Assembly: GCA_025403435.1 (NCBI GenBank)
Contig: JAJQZP010000058.1
Coordinates: 185,773-249,772 of the forward strand
Source: Artocarpus heterophyllus
Lineage: Eukaryota; Streptophyta; Magnoliopsida; Rosales; Moraceae
Length of the DNA: 64,000 nucleotides
Direction of reading: 5' to 3'
Within the stretch, counting starts at the first letter, position 1. The number at the start of each line of letters is the position of its first letter. The notes below the pieces were generated by a model that saw nothing but the letters and a program-made list of their open reading frames with translations, had not been told where the DNA came from and did not search any database. The translations under genes were made by a program, and so were the position numbers. Below are positions 1 through 13,757 of this stretch, in pieces.

Positions 1-1244
1 TCTGTCACTCTCTCCACGACCCCACCATCATTCGACCTAACCCCCAACAAACTTGGCATCGTTTGTTGCCGTTCGTTCTCGTCCCTTGACATTCCATCGA
101 CTCAACCGTCGTTTGACTCCTCCCTTGACGTTCTTCTGACTCCACCACTGTTGGTAAGTTTCAAACCATTAGTTTTAGTTTTAGTGTTATAGTTAGTTCT
201 AAACTTAGTATTATTTGGTTATTTTAGTGTTATTTAGCTTTAGTTTTAGTTTTAATATTACTTACATTACTTTGCTATTTGCCATTTAGTATATGTTACT
301 TGTATTTGGTGTTTGAAAGAACTTTGAACAACATTTAGCATTTTGAAATGAGAATAGGTTACTTTTTTGTGTTTATGATGCCTAAGTATTATTGTGATGC
401 CCACCACATGTTTGATGAAAAGCTTCTATTAACTATGTGTTTGTGTTTGTGTTTTAGTTAATTAGTTTTATTTTCAATGTTGTTGTTAATTCTATTTATT
501 TTTATTATCATTTCTTTACCCCACACATAAAGACATGGACTTAGACACCAAGAATCCATCAACTCTTGTGCAAGCATAAAAAGAGCACATGACTTTACAA
601 TGTAAATATATATATACATATGATTTTGTAAAAATTTTATAGTTCAATGTAATTATGTGATTATGAAGTCAGAGCATTGTATTAATAGTGAAAATATGGG
701 ACTATTCATATTATGGGAAACCAAAAATTTTGGTTATTTTTTTCGCTTCAAACCAACTTTTTCACAACGGTTTTTATGAAAACCGTTGTGAAACAGAGCC
801 TTACACGACGGTTTTTACAAAAACCGTCGTGTAAGGCATAGCATACACGACGGTTTTCATACAAAAACTATTATATAAGGCTAAGCTTACACGATGGTTT
901 TTATGAAAACCGTCGTGTATGCTATGCCTTACACGACGGTTTTTGTAAAAACCATCGTGTAAACTTAGCCTTACATGACGGTTTTCATAAAAACCGTTAT
1001 GTAAGCTTATGAAAACCGTCGTGTAAGATTAGCATTTTACGACGGTTTTTGGTGAAAACCGTCGTGGTAGTCTCGTCCCAAGATCTTAGAAGCCCGCCAA
1101 AATAAGGATTCTATGATAGTAAAAAACCGTCGTGAAAAGTTTTGTTGGTACCACAACGGACAATTGTACGATGATTTTTTAACCGTCATGAAAATACACC
1201 ACGATGGTTTTAAACCGTCGTGTAATATAGAATTTCTACTAGTG
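1..1244. mobile_element. CACTA (En/Spm) transposon, right terminal part
   Basis: The right edge reads CTACTAGTG at 1236-1244, so read inward on the minus strand the element begins CACTAGTAGAAATT, the classic CACTA terminus, and is followed outside by TTA. From about 740 to 1230 the DNA is filled with both orientations of a short ACACGACGGTTTT motif, the subterminal repeat array these elements use for transposase binding. Positions 1-152 are pyrimidine-rich and end at a splice-donor-like GTAAGT (153-158); the AT-rich stretch to about 520 could be an intron. No transposase ORF is visible. The left end lies outside the window, so completeness and the target duplication cannot be judged. Confidence 0.75.
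801..962. repeat. 60-nt foldback inside CACTA subterminal array
   Basis: Bases 801-860 and 903-962 are inverted copies of each other with one difference by eye, separated by a 42-nt spacer. Each arm also contains a smaller ACACGACGG palindrome. A transcript through this stretch would form a long, nearly perfect hairpin. Confidence 0.85.
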
Positions 1245-1552
1245 TTACTAAGTTTTGTGTATGGTTTGTATTAAGATTGACTATGGTGTGTATAAGCAAC
1301 ACTATGACATGATTCAAATTGCATAAAATGATGAAGTTGAAAAACATTTTGCAACCAAAAAATAGCTCATGCGAAGACAACAACAAAGTAAACTTATAGT
1401 TCCACCTTTATTTGTGGAAGATGATGACACATTTCCTTCACTTTTTTTTTAATATTTTCAGAGAAGAATGTGGGTGGAGAACCTAATGGCGCATCAATGG
1501 AATTTTTTGGACGATTGTTTTTTTCTTTAAGTATAACCCAATCGGAATCTTT
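1245..1552. other. Unassigned AT-rich spacer
   Basis: This lies between the CACTA end and a MITE-like element. I see no ORF, RNA gene or repeat that I can name. Confidence 0.5.
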
Positions 1553-4500
1553 GGGTTTGTTTGAGTAGGCTTCTTAAAAGTTGTTTTTAGTTTTTTGAGT
1601 TTAAAAGCTGCTTGTGGAAGTATTTGGATGAACTATTAGAAGAGTTTTTGCTTTCTAAAAGTGTTTCATGTTAAAGTTACAAAATATACCTTCTTAAAAA
1701 AGCACTTTTGAAATAACTTTGAAACTTGTACCAGAGTATCAATAATATGTTATAAGCTTAGACATAACATTTTTGTAACTTTTAAAAATAATTGATACCA
1801 TTTTGACCTATTAAAGCTCTTTTAAATATATGGTTTTAACACTTACTGAAAAGCTGTAATGACCGAAAAAATCCAAAAATTAATAACCATGATTAATTAA
1901 GGATTTTTCCATAATTACTCATTTAAGTACCCGAGAAAGTACAAGTGTAGAATTTATCAACACTCAAATTTGAAGGTCTTAATAGATGTAAGACCTTAGA
2001 AATAAATAATGCTGTGAATGCACAAATTTATGTGCTTTATTTATGGAACATATGATAATGTAATGTTATGATAGTACATTGAAATAATTAATTAATGTGC
2101 TAAACTAAAAGTTTATGATTCATTAATTTCATGCATAAGCCAAAGAGGTGATGTTATTTGGCAAAAAATGGAATTTCCAACTTACTATGATGATGTGGAA
2201 AATTCCTATATGATATCAGTTCAGTAAACGAAACCCAGATCAATAGTGATCATGAGCTCCATACTATAATTCAGAAAATGGTGAGCACCAAGTTTAAGTA
2301 TGCAAGGTTTATGACAATTTTACTATGATTGATCTTGAAATTTAAGAAGATCATAAGGTAAGATAAGAATTTCAAGAAAATTATAAAGATCATTGAAAGT
2401 TCGAGAATTTCAATGTTTATATGTGTATAGTTAGTTATTATACACATTAATAATTACGTAAGGTTTATTATTGTTGTGGTAATAATAACAACAATAATAA
2501 TAATAGCAGTTGTCATAATAATAGTGAAGAAGAAGAAGAGCGTTGATAAAGTCCACAAATGTTAATCTATAGGTAAGAAGTAGATCCATAAATGACTCCT
2601 TATGAGGAAGAGTTTGGGTTATGTCGTAAAACTTAAAATAGTGTTAATTTCATAATTTGAATTAAATTGAATTACAAATAGTCAATTTAATTTATAAAAC
2701 TATTTTAAATTAAGACTATTTTTTTTATGACAAAATTTGAAGCTTAAATATGAAAATTTTTAATTAAAAATATATGTTTTAAATTATAATTTTTTAAAGT
2801 AAAAATAAATATATATTTATGTTGAGCAAAATTTTAAATACATAATATCTTTCTTAGAAGTCATATACATATATATATATATATACACAAATATGTATAC
2901 AGTTGTGAAAATAGTTAATCACTGGTTTGAAGGCAAATGAATCAAAGTTTATTGTTATAAAATAAGATCAAGAAATCAAATTTTAAGTTTTAACCAAAGT
3001 TCTTAAATACAAAGTATTATTATTAGTAAATAAATAAATATATATATATATATTTGGTGAAATAAGTGAATCAACGATCTTAAAGACAATACTGTCAAAG
3101 TTTATCATATCAATACAAATTCAAGAAATCCATACAGTATGGATAAATTTTATGAAAATGATTGCTATGACAGTATGCAGATATTTATATGACAATGATA
3201 CAGCAAGAAAAAAATTAGAATTTTTTGTAAGTATTTTTGAAGAACGAGGATATTACAGTTTTAAAAAGTATAGTTATGTTTATGAGAATTTCAAACTTAC
3301 GGATCAAATTTTCTCTGCCCGACATGACACAGTTTAGACTGTGTAGATCATAAGGTTTTGTATAAATATGTGGAGAAGGAAATGAAAAAAAAAAATCTCA
3401 CCAATCAAATTAGTTCCCCTTCTCTCACTACTTTCTCTCTCCTCAAACTCAATCTAAGATTTGGCTTCCGTTTTTTACACCTCCCATACCAATAGAAAGC
3501 TCTTGACGAGCTGAGTCCAACTGTGTGTTGTGCCGCCCACAATGCCACAGGAGGAAGCCGTATGTGCCGGTAAAAGTGGCAGAGAAACTCAAACTTTTTG
3601 GCCAAATATCTTCGTCATCCGACCTCCAATTGACGTGATTCTTGTTTCTACACGACCATCACGATGAGAGGAACATGATCCAAGCTTGGTTGTATCTTAA
3701 TAGCTGTCGAAATGCTTTGCCCATCCACCCCTCATCACCGCCACCGTGCCACGGTTGAGCTCGCCATCCTATGTGGAGTTGAGGCACATGATCGGTGCCA
3801 TTAGCCTCAGACCACCACGGGGAATCTTTCCCCCCAATCAATTGTAGCAGGCCATGGCTGCACGTTGGAGAGTGTAGAGTGCCACTGCCAATCGCCACGT
3901 GGGAGATGGATCTCACCATTCCCGACCAAATTATGGCAAATTAATGGCACTAAATCATTCAGAGGGTGTAGAGGAAGAAAACTCATGCCTCAACTATTTG
4001 AAATCGTCGTCATTCATCGAAGAACCGTGATCGCCGCCGTGCATCACCGCATGAAGCTTCAATCTTGCCTACTTTGACAATGTAGCCTTCAATTGATGAG
4101 GGCAAAACACTCAGAGGTGGATGGGTAGCAAAAGCTAGATGGGTAGCAAAAGCCCTCAGCCAACTTCAAGCCACAACCGCTGGAGCACCACTACCCAAGC
4201 CGCCATTTTAGGCCAAGATTATGGAGCCTGATCTGCTATGTTAGAGGCCAAATTAGGTGAAATTGACACCACCATTGGACTCAAAAGAGTCAATATAGGG
4301 GGGTAGATCCAAGCTTGGCCACCAACGGAGTCAGGTCAATTTTGGTCAATGGTTGATCAACGCTAGTCAACGGTGACCTTGGACTTTCGTGATCCAGACC
4401 TCCGATCGATGATCCGAGACCGTCTCCTGACTCCTTTCAATACTCTAAACACGATGGTGCCCTCCGTTCGAGCTAATTTTGCTCTGTTGAAAATCGCTCA

Positions 4501-6531
4501 GTACCGACTACATGTGGATCAAGGTGACTTAAACCAAGTAATAAAGTCTAGAATGATGTTTCTAGCGATTCTAAATCTCCATGGAGCTTTCTAGCCATCC
4601 ACAGTTGCTCGAGGACCATTGTCGAGGATGCTTTGCAAACTGTAGATACAATGAGATGCAACTGGACCTGTTTAGCTCGGAGTCCAGGTAAGTAGGAATC
4701 TCGCCTATAGTATGGATAGTTTTAAAATAAATTGATTTAAATGTTTCCATAAAAAATTTATGAAAATGCATGATCAATGATGTGTTACACTGTTTTATGT
4801 TATGTTGTGTTGTGTTATGATCTACTATGTTATGTTATGACATGACATGATATGCTATGATCATGGTATGATTAAGGTGTGATGTACGCAATATTTAACT
4901 CATATTTTTTAGTCACCTTCAAGTTAAGCATGGTTATGATTTATGGTTTATGATTCATGAAATTGTGATGCTATGTAGTGGTAAGTTATATTGCATACAC
5001 ACATAAGATAAGTGAAATTTATAAGACAAGTTAAGGGTGTCATACCAACCTCTCGACCCATGGGGGAGGCTCCATGTTAAAATTATGAATGATTTTGGTG
5101 TTGTTGGGGACCTCGCGAACCCTAACTTCCCAAGATTCACGCGCAACTGGTACGATCACTCGAACCCAAAGTAAGAAGATAAGATATAGTTTAAATAATT
5201 AAGTATAAAACAAGTTGATAAGCAAGCATAAAATGTTCATGCATATTTTTATTAAAATTATTTTTAATTATATTTTGTGAGACTAATTTCCTACTTGCTG
5301 AGCGAAAGCTCATTTAAGCATGTTCATGCTGCAGGTAAGAAAACCTATCAGTGGCACTTGATGGGCAGTGGTGAGCGGCGGACGAATGGTAAATATGAGA
5401 ATGGATACTGCACACGCAATGTAATAATTATGCATTATTATTTTATGAATTTATGCATTTTTTATTTTACGAAATTGCGTATGTTCATACTTTACAAAAA
5501 TTATGTGTATATGAATAAGTAAATAAATTTCATAATCATGTTTTGAAAACCGAGATTGTGATTACGCAACCTTGGTCCAAAGAGTTTAAAGTTTAAAAAT
5601 GTTGCAATAGATAATGCAACAAATGTGTGAAATCTTCAAGTAAGAAAATTATATGATTATTTATAATAAAAAATGCTTATATGATTTTTACGCTAAAATA
5701 AGAAATGATTTTTATGAATATGTTTTATGAATTTTATTTTTATGAAAGTTTAAATGAATATGCTTCGAAATTATTATTATGTCGGTTTTAAGTGAACGAG
5801 TTCCAAGTAAATATTATTATGATAAGTTCTGAAAGAGTTAAACTTATAAGAAATCAATATGTTATTTTTAAGATATTAAGTTATAAGTAAAATATGTAAA
5901 TGATTTTTAAGGAAGTTTTAAAGAGCATTTAATATGATTTTATTCCATCAATTAATTTAGAATTTTTTTAATTAGTTATATTTATATTAAGGAATGTTTT
6001 AAGAAAAGTAATTCTTAAATAATTATTTTCATGTTTAAAAGAAAAGTTTTAAAGGATTTTCATTATTTCATGTTTTAAGAGATTAATGTTATGTAGTATG
6101 CAAAGGTTAAGTTTTTGCAAATGATGATTACGTTAAAATGTCGTTATTATCATTATGTTATTATCACATTTTCAGAAATTAATGTTATTATGTTAGGCTT
6201 ATGAAATTAAGTTTTGAGAAATGATTGTTATATCTCTTAAGGTTACATGTTGAGAATTCTTTATCATCAAGAATTCATTTGTTATTAAGTTTTAGGAAAC
6301 AATTATTATTTCCTTTAAGATTTCATGTCAAGGATTCCATAATGAGAATCCATTTAAAGGAAAAAAAATTATTCCAAAATTTCTCTACTTTATTCATAAG
6401 TATGTTTAAGTTCATGGTCATGTTTAAGTTAAGTAACGGTCACGTAAGGTGGGTCATTACAAAAGCTATAGCTTTCATTTCTCTTCGTCTACTGACTAAA
6501 AGTATAAGCAAAAGCTGTGCCAAACGAGCCT
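1553..6531. mobile_element. MITE-like element split by a solo LTR
   Basis: The left end GGGTTTGTTTGAGTAGG (from 1553) and the right end, GCCAAACGAGCC (to about 6530), are imperfect inverted repeats of the GGGxxxGTTTGG type seen in hAT and Tourist-like MITEs. The inside is full of AAAAGC/GCTTTT steps. Without the nested LTR (1855-6461) the element would be about 370 bp. I could not find a convincing target duplication, so the superfamily is open. Confidence 0.45.
1855..6461 (+). mobile_element. Solo LTR, family A copy 1 (4.6 kb)
   Basis: It starts TGTAATGACC and ends GGTCATTACA (perfect 10-bp inverted ends, TG..CA) and is flanked by the 5-bp duplication AAAGC at 1850-1854 and 6462-6466. No internal domain or second LTR adjoins it, so it is a solo LTR left by LTR-LTR recombination. 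Orientation is inferred from a TATAAATA at about 3361 followed by a GC-richer stretch (about 3500-4700, R/U5-like). A perfect splice-donor-like CAGGTAAGT occurs at about 4686. The small ORFs inside it are not credible genes. The size and the TGTAATGACC start suggest a Ty3/gypsy element with very long LTRs; this is inference. Confidence 0.85.
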
Positions 6532-6954
6532 TTTGTCTTCTATATTGTTGTTCATCTTCCTAGAATTTGAGGAACCCTTCATCGGTTCTGCAATAAATTC
6601 TACAGGAAGAAAAATGCGATTCATTAGCAGGACATCATATTTAGCATCTTATAAAATATTCCCAACAAAATTTGCCTTTAAAAATGCAATCCACCGAAAG
6701 TTGCAACCTGATCAAGTTAAAAAGTAAGCAAATGAGAGAGAAATTTATCAATCAAAAGTGCCATTAATTAGCCTACTAAACTCTTTGAGTCTTGAATCAC
6801 ATTGGTTAGACACAAAATTCTTCATTTTCTTGCAACCACATTGCAATTTTGCTCGTCTAACATCTACAAGTATTTCCACCAACTTATTTTCCTAACCGTT
6901 AGCCTTTCCTCGTCCTCTTTGCAGTGATCATTTTGTCACTAGTCAGTCGACTAA
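6532..6954. other. Unassigned spacer
   Basis: No recognisable gene. A stretch near 6731-6765 (ATGAGAGAGAAATTTATCAA...) resembles 22270-22305, so both may descend from the same older sequence. A 64-codon ORF here has no features that make it credible. Confidence 0.4.
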
Positions 6955-7631
6955 GGGCTAGTTTGGTATTTTTGTGTTGTATGGTAGCTTCTGCTATATT
7001 GTGCTTCTACTGTGCTATACTGTGGACTAGAAGTAGATAGGCGTTTGGTAAATTTTTTTCAAAGCTACTGTGAGGACCAGAAGCAGAATTACGGGTGTTT
7101 GGTAAACCAGGTATAAAATTGCTATGGAGATTTATATGATGAAAATAGACATATTTTACCAAACATATTTATAGTTTTAGTTTTTATTAATTGCAATTAA
7201 ATTGAAAAAAATTAAATCACTCTAATTCATAACATGACATTTGAGCATCTAAAAAAATAACAAGATTTTTGATTTATTTGTTTTGATTTATTTTTTATTT
7301 GATTTATTTCTAATACATTTTTAAAAGTATTTGAATATATTTGTAAGCGCATTTCTAATACATTTTGTCTTCAGCAAAATGTGTTATTTGATTTATTTCA
7401 ATTTTTTTAAAAAAAAAGTAGATTGGGAATTATGTATAATTACTAAGATTGGTCTAGTAATTTTTAATTATAAAAGCAGAAGCTGCTGTAAAAAAAGCAA
7501 CCCCTGAATTGCTTCTCAACTTTTGCTGATGGGCATCAGTTTTTAGAAGAAGAGTTTACCAAACACCCTAAACTATTATAGGTGGTTACAAAAGCAAAAA
7601 GCAGCCTCTAGAAGTAATGCCAAATGGGCCC
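6955..7631. mobile_element. MITE-like element 2
   Basis: The ends GGGCTAGTTTGGTATT (6955) and AATGCCAAATGGGCCC (to 7631) are inverted repeats with a few mismatches. The 680-bp interior is AT-rich with GCAGAAGC/GCTTCTGC steps in both orientations and has no ORF. TAA precedes and TAG follows, which would suit a PIF/Harbinger Tourist-type duplication with one change, but hAT cannot be excluded. Confidence 0.5.
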
Positions 7632-7745
7632 TAGGATTGTAATGACCAAAAAAATCTAGTAACTAATAAGTAAAATTAATTAAAGATTTTTCTATAATCA
7701 CACCGTTAAATTCGTAAGGAAATACAAGTTCAGAGTCTATACATG

Positions 7746-7985
7746 CAAATATCTATAAGAATTATGAGAATAGCAACAATGTAATTAATCTAGTCATAGT
7801 ATACATATTGGCAAGTTTAAGAATAGGCGTGGGCAATCAAATAGATAGCTTAACAATGAATTGTGCAAATATCTAATAACAATTATGAGAATAACAACAA
7901 TGTGATTAATCTAGTCATAGTATACATATTGGCAAATTTAAGAATAGGCACGAGCTATCAAATAGATGGCTTAACAATGAATCGT
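7746..7985. repeat. 120-bp tandem duplication
   Basis: Two adjacent copies start at about 7746 and 7866 with the word CAAATATCTA; both contain AATCTAGTCATAGTATACAT and end in CTTAACAATGAATYGT. It lies in the U3-like part of the family-A LTR. Confidence 0.8.
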
Positions 7986-8973
7986 AATGATAGATAACAG
8001 GGTGAATCGACTGCGGGAGAGTTAACATATTTAAGTCAAGGGTTTTCTTAAAAGCCCAAATAATTATTTATGCACAAAAAATTCATGGTATTACAACAAG
8101 GAATCCACGATTTTATAATTGGGAATATAATCGGGCTATTAAGCGTTGAGAGATACTGTAAGAATTTAATTTGAGGTTAGAAAACTAGTTACAACGCTTG
8201 GAAAATTCAAAATTTAAATCATGACTTAATCATGATTTACAATTATGAATTTTTCTAATTAAAGTTCATTTTGAAGATATTAATAATTGTTAGATTTTAT
8301 TAATAAATGATGTTATAATTGCACAATTTAGTATGCTTTATATATATTAAGATAGCACAATTAGTTAATTGACAATAATTATTCAATGTGCCAAATTAAG
8401 ATTTTATGATTGAAGAATCTCATAAGCATGTCAAAGTAATGACCTTTATAAGAATCTCAATCAGAATATTTAAATTGAAATTGATTGATAAAAAGAAATT
8501 TCCAATTTAGTATGATTATACAGAATTTCTACATGATGCCATTTTAGTAAGGGAAATCTAGATCAATCGCAATCATTAGCTCAATATCATAATTCAGGAA
8601 TAGTGAGCATAAGGTTTATATATGCAAGATAGATCTCAATTTTAATGAAGATCGCAAGATATATGATAACAATATTTCTAAGCCATAAGAATTATTGGAA
8701 AATCGAGAATTGATAATATCCTATGTGTGCATAGTTAGTTAGTTATACACGTTACTAATTGTGTAAAGTCTACTACTATACTACAACATCAACAACAACA
8801 ACAACAAAACATTATTTGAGTCCACATGCACTGCACGAGCCTTGAAGGAAATGCAATATCACAAACGAATTAATTTCAAATCCATAATGTGATTAAGAAA
8901 ACTTTAAAAAGTATCCATAGATTGGATGTAGATCTATAAACAACTCTTTACCATAAACAGTTTACATTATATC

Positions 8974-11900
8974 TGTAATGCCCATTGTTTTCTTCTACGA
9001 ACACTTATATTAATTTAATGTTAGAATGTGATGTTTTAAGTACTATTATTATTTATGTTAAGTAAAGTAACGTTTTTTTTAGTAATGTCACAGGTGATGA
9101 CCACAAGGGATCGATGTGCTCAAGATGTTTATGTCAAAAACAATGATAAGCATAAAATAATTAATCTATTTATGTCTATGATGGTTGAGTTTTGATATTG
9201 AATACATACACACATACATATATAGTTTATGTGTAAGTTTATGTGTATATGTTGAATTATCTTCTCATTTGTGTATATATGTAGTATAACATCATTAGTT
9301 CGAATGTACCATAAAAACATATTTGAAAAATTTTTACACATATATTTACATATATATATATATATAAGTATATAATTTCAAACCGTTAACTTGAATAACT
9401 TATATATATTATATTATTTTATTAGGTTACTATATTTCTATTATGTTATATTTTATTCTATTTTTATATATGCAGTAGTGACTTCAAACTTTCCAGAAAG
9501 TTAAGGCAACTGAATAGTTGTCATGTAAAGAAAAAAAAAAAAAAAAAGGGCAACTTTGTTGTCGTGAAGGAAAAGGAAAAAAAAAAAAAAAGAAACCCAT
9601 TTAATCTAGGACTAGGTTTACTTATGCCTAAAAACAAGTGGCTTTATGCACACATATTATTCCTATCACTTTTTCTTGCCTCCATCTTTTCTCCTATTCC
9701 TCAATGCTTTTATACTTTCTTTTCTTCCTAAACCTCATGCACCATTAGTTTGAAATTTTGTTTTCTTCAAAATTTTCTCTCTTAAAGAATTCGAGAACAC
9801 AAAGTATGCATTTATTTTTATGTATGATGTTTTGGTTTTGTTAATGGATATATTTATAGTTGTATGTGTTTGATATGATTAAGGTTTGAAATTTAGGGTA
9901 TGTTGTTAAATTAGAATATGCAGTTTTGGTTTAAGTTGTTAAATTTTTGTGATATTGCACGAATGTAATGATTTTAATGTTTGGGAATGTTTAATTTTAT
10001 GATGTTCATGTTATGTTTAATTTTTGGGTTGCATGAGTTTGGTACAAATTCAACCTAATTTTTGATACTGGAATGTGATATAAGAGTTTTGGAGTTCACT
10101 CATTTGGTAAATTCCTGATAATTTGAATCCAAATGATTTTATTTTACTACAATTTTTAGATATGATGTGTATATATATGTTAAGAATGTGAAATTTTTTT
10201 TTATAAATTTCCATTCAATATATTTTAAATGTTATGAGCTTTTAATCAAACACTGCTCATGAAATTTTATTTGCTGGCAGATTTGTATGTGTACTTTATA
10301 GAGTCCGTTTTATGGGTCAAAAAACATCTCTTGATTCTGTAAAAATTATGAGTCATTGTTCATATGTTAACTAATTGGTTCGAGTATTTGAATAGAGTAT
10401 TTGAATGAAGATTTAAATTTTTGTGAGAGAAAATACTATAGCAAAATGATTTAAACCGTGATTCGAATATCGAAACAAACGGTCCCTAAGTGTCTGTAAA
10501 TTTTGAACTTCATATCTTTATTATGTTTTAATAAAAAGTTCTTTGATCACTAAATACTTAGCAGTTATAAATATCTACTTGATATGCTCTATATGATCCG
10601 TGAGATACTAAATCACACTTTTAAATGTGCTTTTCATGGTTTATTATTTTTTTAGTGTTTATTTGTTTGTTAAACATGTTACATAAAAATTCCATAAGCA
10701 TATCATGTATTTAATTTTATAAAAATGTTTGAGTGAAAAGTATTCATGGTTTAGTATGTTTGATGTTAATATTAACTCTGAATTCAATCGTGTGTTTTGA
10801 ATTATTCTAAATTTATTTTGAGCTTAATTTTGGATATGTTATGAGTTTATGTGTCATTACGTGTTTATGGCATAAATAGTTTAATCCATAATTTTTAATT
10901 AAGATTGCTCACTACCCAGGCTTTGCTAGTAGATTTTGTAGTATTGATTGTGAGATTTATTTAAATTATCAAATGGAATTTTTATAGTTAAAGAAAAAGT
11001 AAGATCATATACATATGTGTTAACTTTATATGTGTGTGTGTGTGTGTGAGTGTGTGTGTGTTAATTTTATCCTTGCAAATTTTTAGGCTCTAATTGAATA
11101 TGAATTGAAAGATATCTGGTTATAAATCCTCAAAGGTTATTCAGTTTTTGTGACTGGTAGATTTACTTAAATGTTTTGAAAATTAAAAAAAAATGTATTT
11201 CATATTAATATTTTCAAGAAAAGAAAATTTGAGTGGTGTTTTGATATGTTAGCTATGTTATAGAAGAAGCTTTACACCTTATTCATGCTTATAAGTTGAT
11301 ATTGATTTCTCTAAGTGATTAAAGGTTAAGTTTTTTTTCTTTATTTTTTTATTCTAAGTGCATATTTGTGACTCAAAGATGCTTTGTTTCGTTAAGAATG
11401 ATGTATGATGATGTAACATGGTATCAAATAATATTATAAATATGAATATTAATTTCATATATTATATGAATGATTGATATGAACACTACAAAAGGCAAGC
11501 ACACCGAGAACCATAGCTACATCACCTAATTTAAGGTTTAGTAAGCAAGCAAGTTAAGTAAGTATATTCTTACCTGTCACATGATAAAATTTATAAAAAT
11601 GTTAAACATTGTTTTATAAGTAAAGGTTTGTGATTTGATGTTCTTATTTCAAGACCTTTGACGAAGAATTTTCCTAAGGATATTTGTATGTTTTTGTTTT
11701 TATGGTTTATGACAAGTTTTTAAAGAAAGCTTATATATATGTATATATATCACTTAATTAAGCATCGCACACTCTATGTTTATATTTATGACAAGTTTTT
11801 AAAGAAAGCTTATATATATTGGACTTGTCATATTTAGTTTGGGACTAGTTACTCCACTTCTCTCATGGCGGTGCACCTATAATATTAATAGTGTAATGCT

Positions 11901-12704
11901 TAGGCCCCTAAAGATAAAATAAATAATATCTTAATACAGAAGTTTAAATAAAAAATATGTTATGTATATGAACATGTGCCTTGGCACTATTATGTTTATG
12001 ATTATGATCTTATGTTATGTTTTTTATGAAAGTTCATATTTTATGTTATAAGATAGAAAAGTGTAATTACTAAGCTTATAATAACTTAATTTTATATCAT
12101 GTTGCAAACAAAGGTAAAAGGTGTTTGGAATATGTAGGGGGCGGGGACGGGCGTATGTGCATGCAAAGAGTGTTAAATTGGAAACAGAATCACGCCATGA
12201 GAAGAATTAATTACTCGAGCAATGATTTTATTATTAATGTTATTTTTCTCATTGATGTTGACTTAAGACTTGGTTTATTTTCCTATGAACTTTTGAATGT
12301 TTTGAGACTGTTTAATATTTCCTTAATTGTGATTTCTTGAGAACTATATCATGGTTCTTTTATTTTAATAAGATTAAACTATTTGGACATTTAAGTATTT
12401 TTCTCGAGGGTTTTAGACATTGTTTGAAGTTTTGTGTGTGTCTATAACTTAAAATGTTTGTATTTGTAAATTAACTATTTCTACAGGATGTCGGTTAGCC
12501 AAACACTGTAGGTGTTCCATTTGACTTGCCTAGGTGAAGGAAGCAAATCCGGTAAGTAGTTTTTTTAAAATATATATATATATATGCATATTTTCCTTGG
12601 ATATCTACTCGAGTGTAAGTGTTTTATTTGAATTGTTTGTCTTTAAATAATATTTTTTATGGTAAAAATAACGATTATTGTGATGTCCACAAGGGGGCAT
12701 TGCA
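8974..12704. mobile_element. Solo LTR, family B, nested in family A
   Basis: It begins TGTAATGCCC and ends GGGCATTGCA, a 10-bp inverted terminus with one mismatch. It is flanked by ATATC (8969-8973) and GTATC (12705-12709), a 5-bp duplication with one change. The family-A sequence reads through on either side when the 3731 bp are removed. The inside is AT-rich, with poly-A runs at 9530-9590, a GT run at 11030-11060 and no coding signal. Confidence 0.7.
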
Positions 12705-13651
12705 GTATCCATAAGCCGTATATTGTGTTAAGTCCAGGATTTGATTTAAATTGACTTACAGATAGTTAATTTTAATTACAAAAATATTTAATAAATTTTG
12801 ACAACTACTTTTATAAAACAAATAGAATATGATATGTTTTGGTACAAAAAATTGGTTTCTATCATGATGAAAAAGACATACTTATTTTAGAAAATTACAA
12901 TGAAAATATATATTTTATTTATTACTTAGCATTTTAAAGTTTTAAACTTTCTGAAATATTATTTTGATCAAAGCTTTAAATACAAAATGTTATTTTTATA
13001 TAAAAAAAATGATGAAAATAGTTAATTGTCAATTTTGAAGACAAAAGTGTTAAAATTTTTCATTTCAGAATAAAATCATAAAATCCATAAAGTATAGATA
13101 AATTCATGAAAATGATTTTATGACCATATTACAATTTTAAAAAGTATGGCTATGTTAACAAAAATTTTAAAGTTTACGGATCAAAAGTTGACAACCCGGC
13201 CATGAAACAGTTTAGACCGTGAAGACTGCAATAGTGTCTATAAATACATGTGCAAAAAATTAGCCAATCAAAATCAACCACTTTCTCTCTCTACTCTTTA
13301 TTTCCTCCAACTTCGGCATAGATTCTGGTGTCGGTTTTCAACACCTCCCACAATAGCAAATACATTGGGATAAGTTGTGTTCAACGACATGCCGTGCCTG
13401 CATCAACTCTACCAGAGTAGCCCACACTTGCTAGTTAAAAGCTTTGGAAACCCAATATTTTTCCGGCGAGATTTTTTAGCCATCTGACCTCGGATCGATG
13501 TGATTTTAGTACTCACAAACTCGTCTCAATGAGAGGAACAAAACCCGATAGGTACACTCCTCCATTTTGGCTAAAAAAACGCCTCGTCAGAGTTGCCCGT
13601 TACTGTCCACCATGCCACCATTGATCCTGCCATTCTAGGCCACACCACTGA

Positions 13652-13757
13652 TGCCAAAATGTTAAGAAGGGAACAAGGATGAAGACCCTTTTTCCAATTC
13701 CACTAGTGCCAAAATGTTAAGAAGGGAACAAGGATGAAGACCCTTTTTCCAATTCCA
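13652..13757. repeat. 55-bp tandem duplication
   Basis: The unit starting TGCCAAAATGTTAAGAAGGG occurs at 13652 and again at 13707, with no interruption between copies. It lies in the transcribed-region part of the rearranged family-A LTR. Confidence 0.85.

Noticed and set aside
2860..2890. TA dinucleotide runs as origin or regulatory sites (also 3035-3055, 9350-9370, 22255-22272)
   Set aside because: Simple microsatellites common in AT-rich LTR DNA, with no supporting context.
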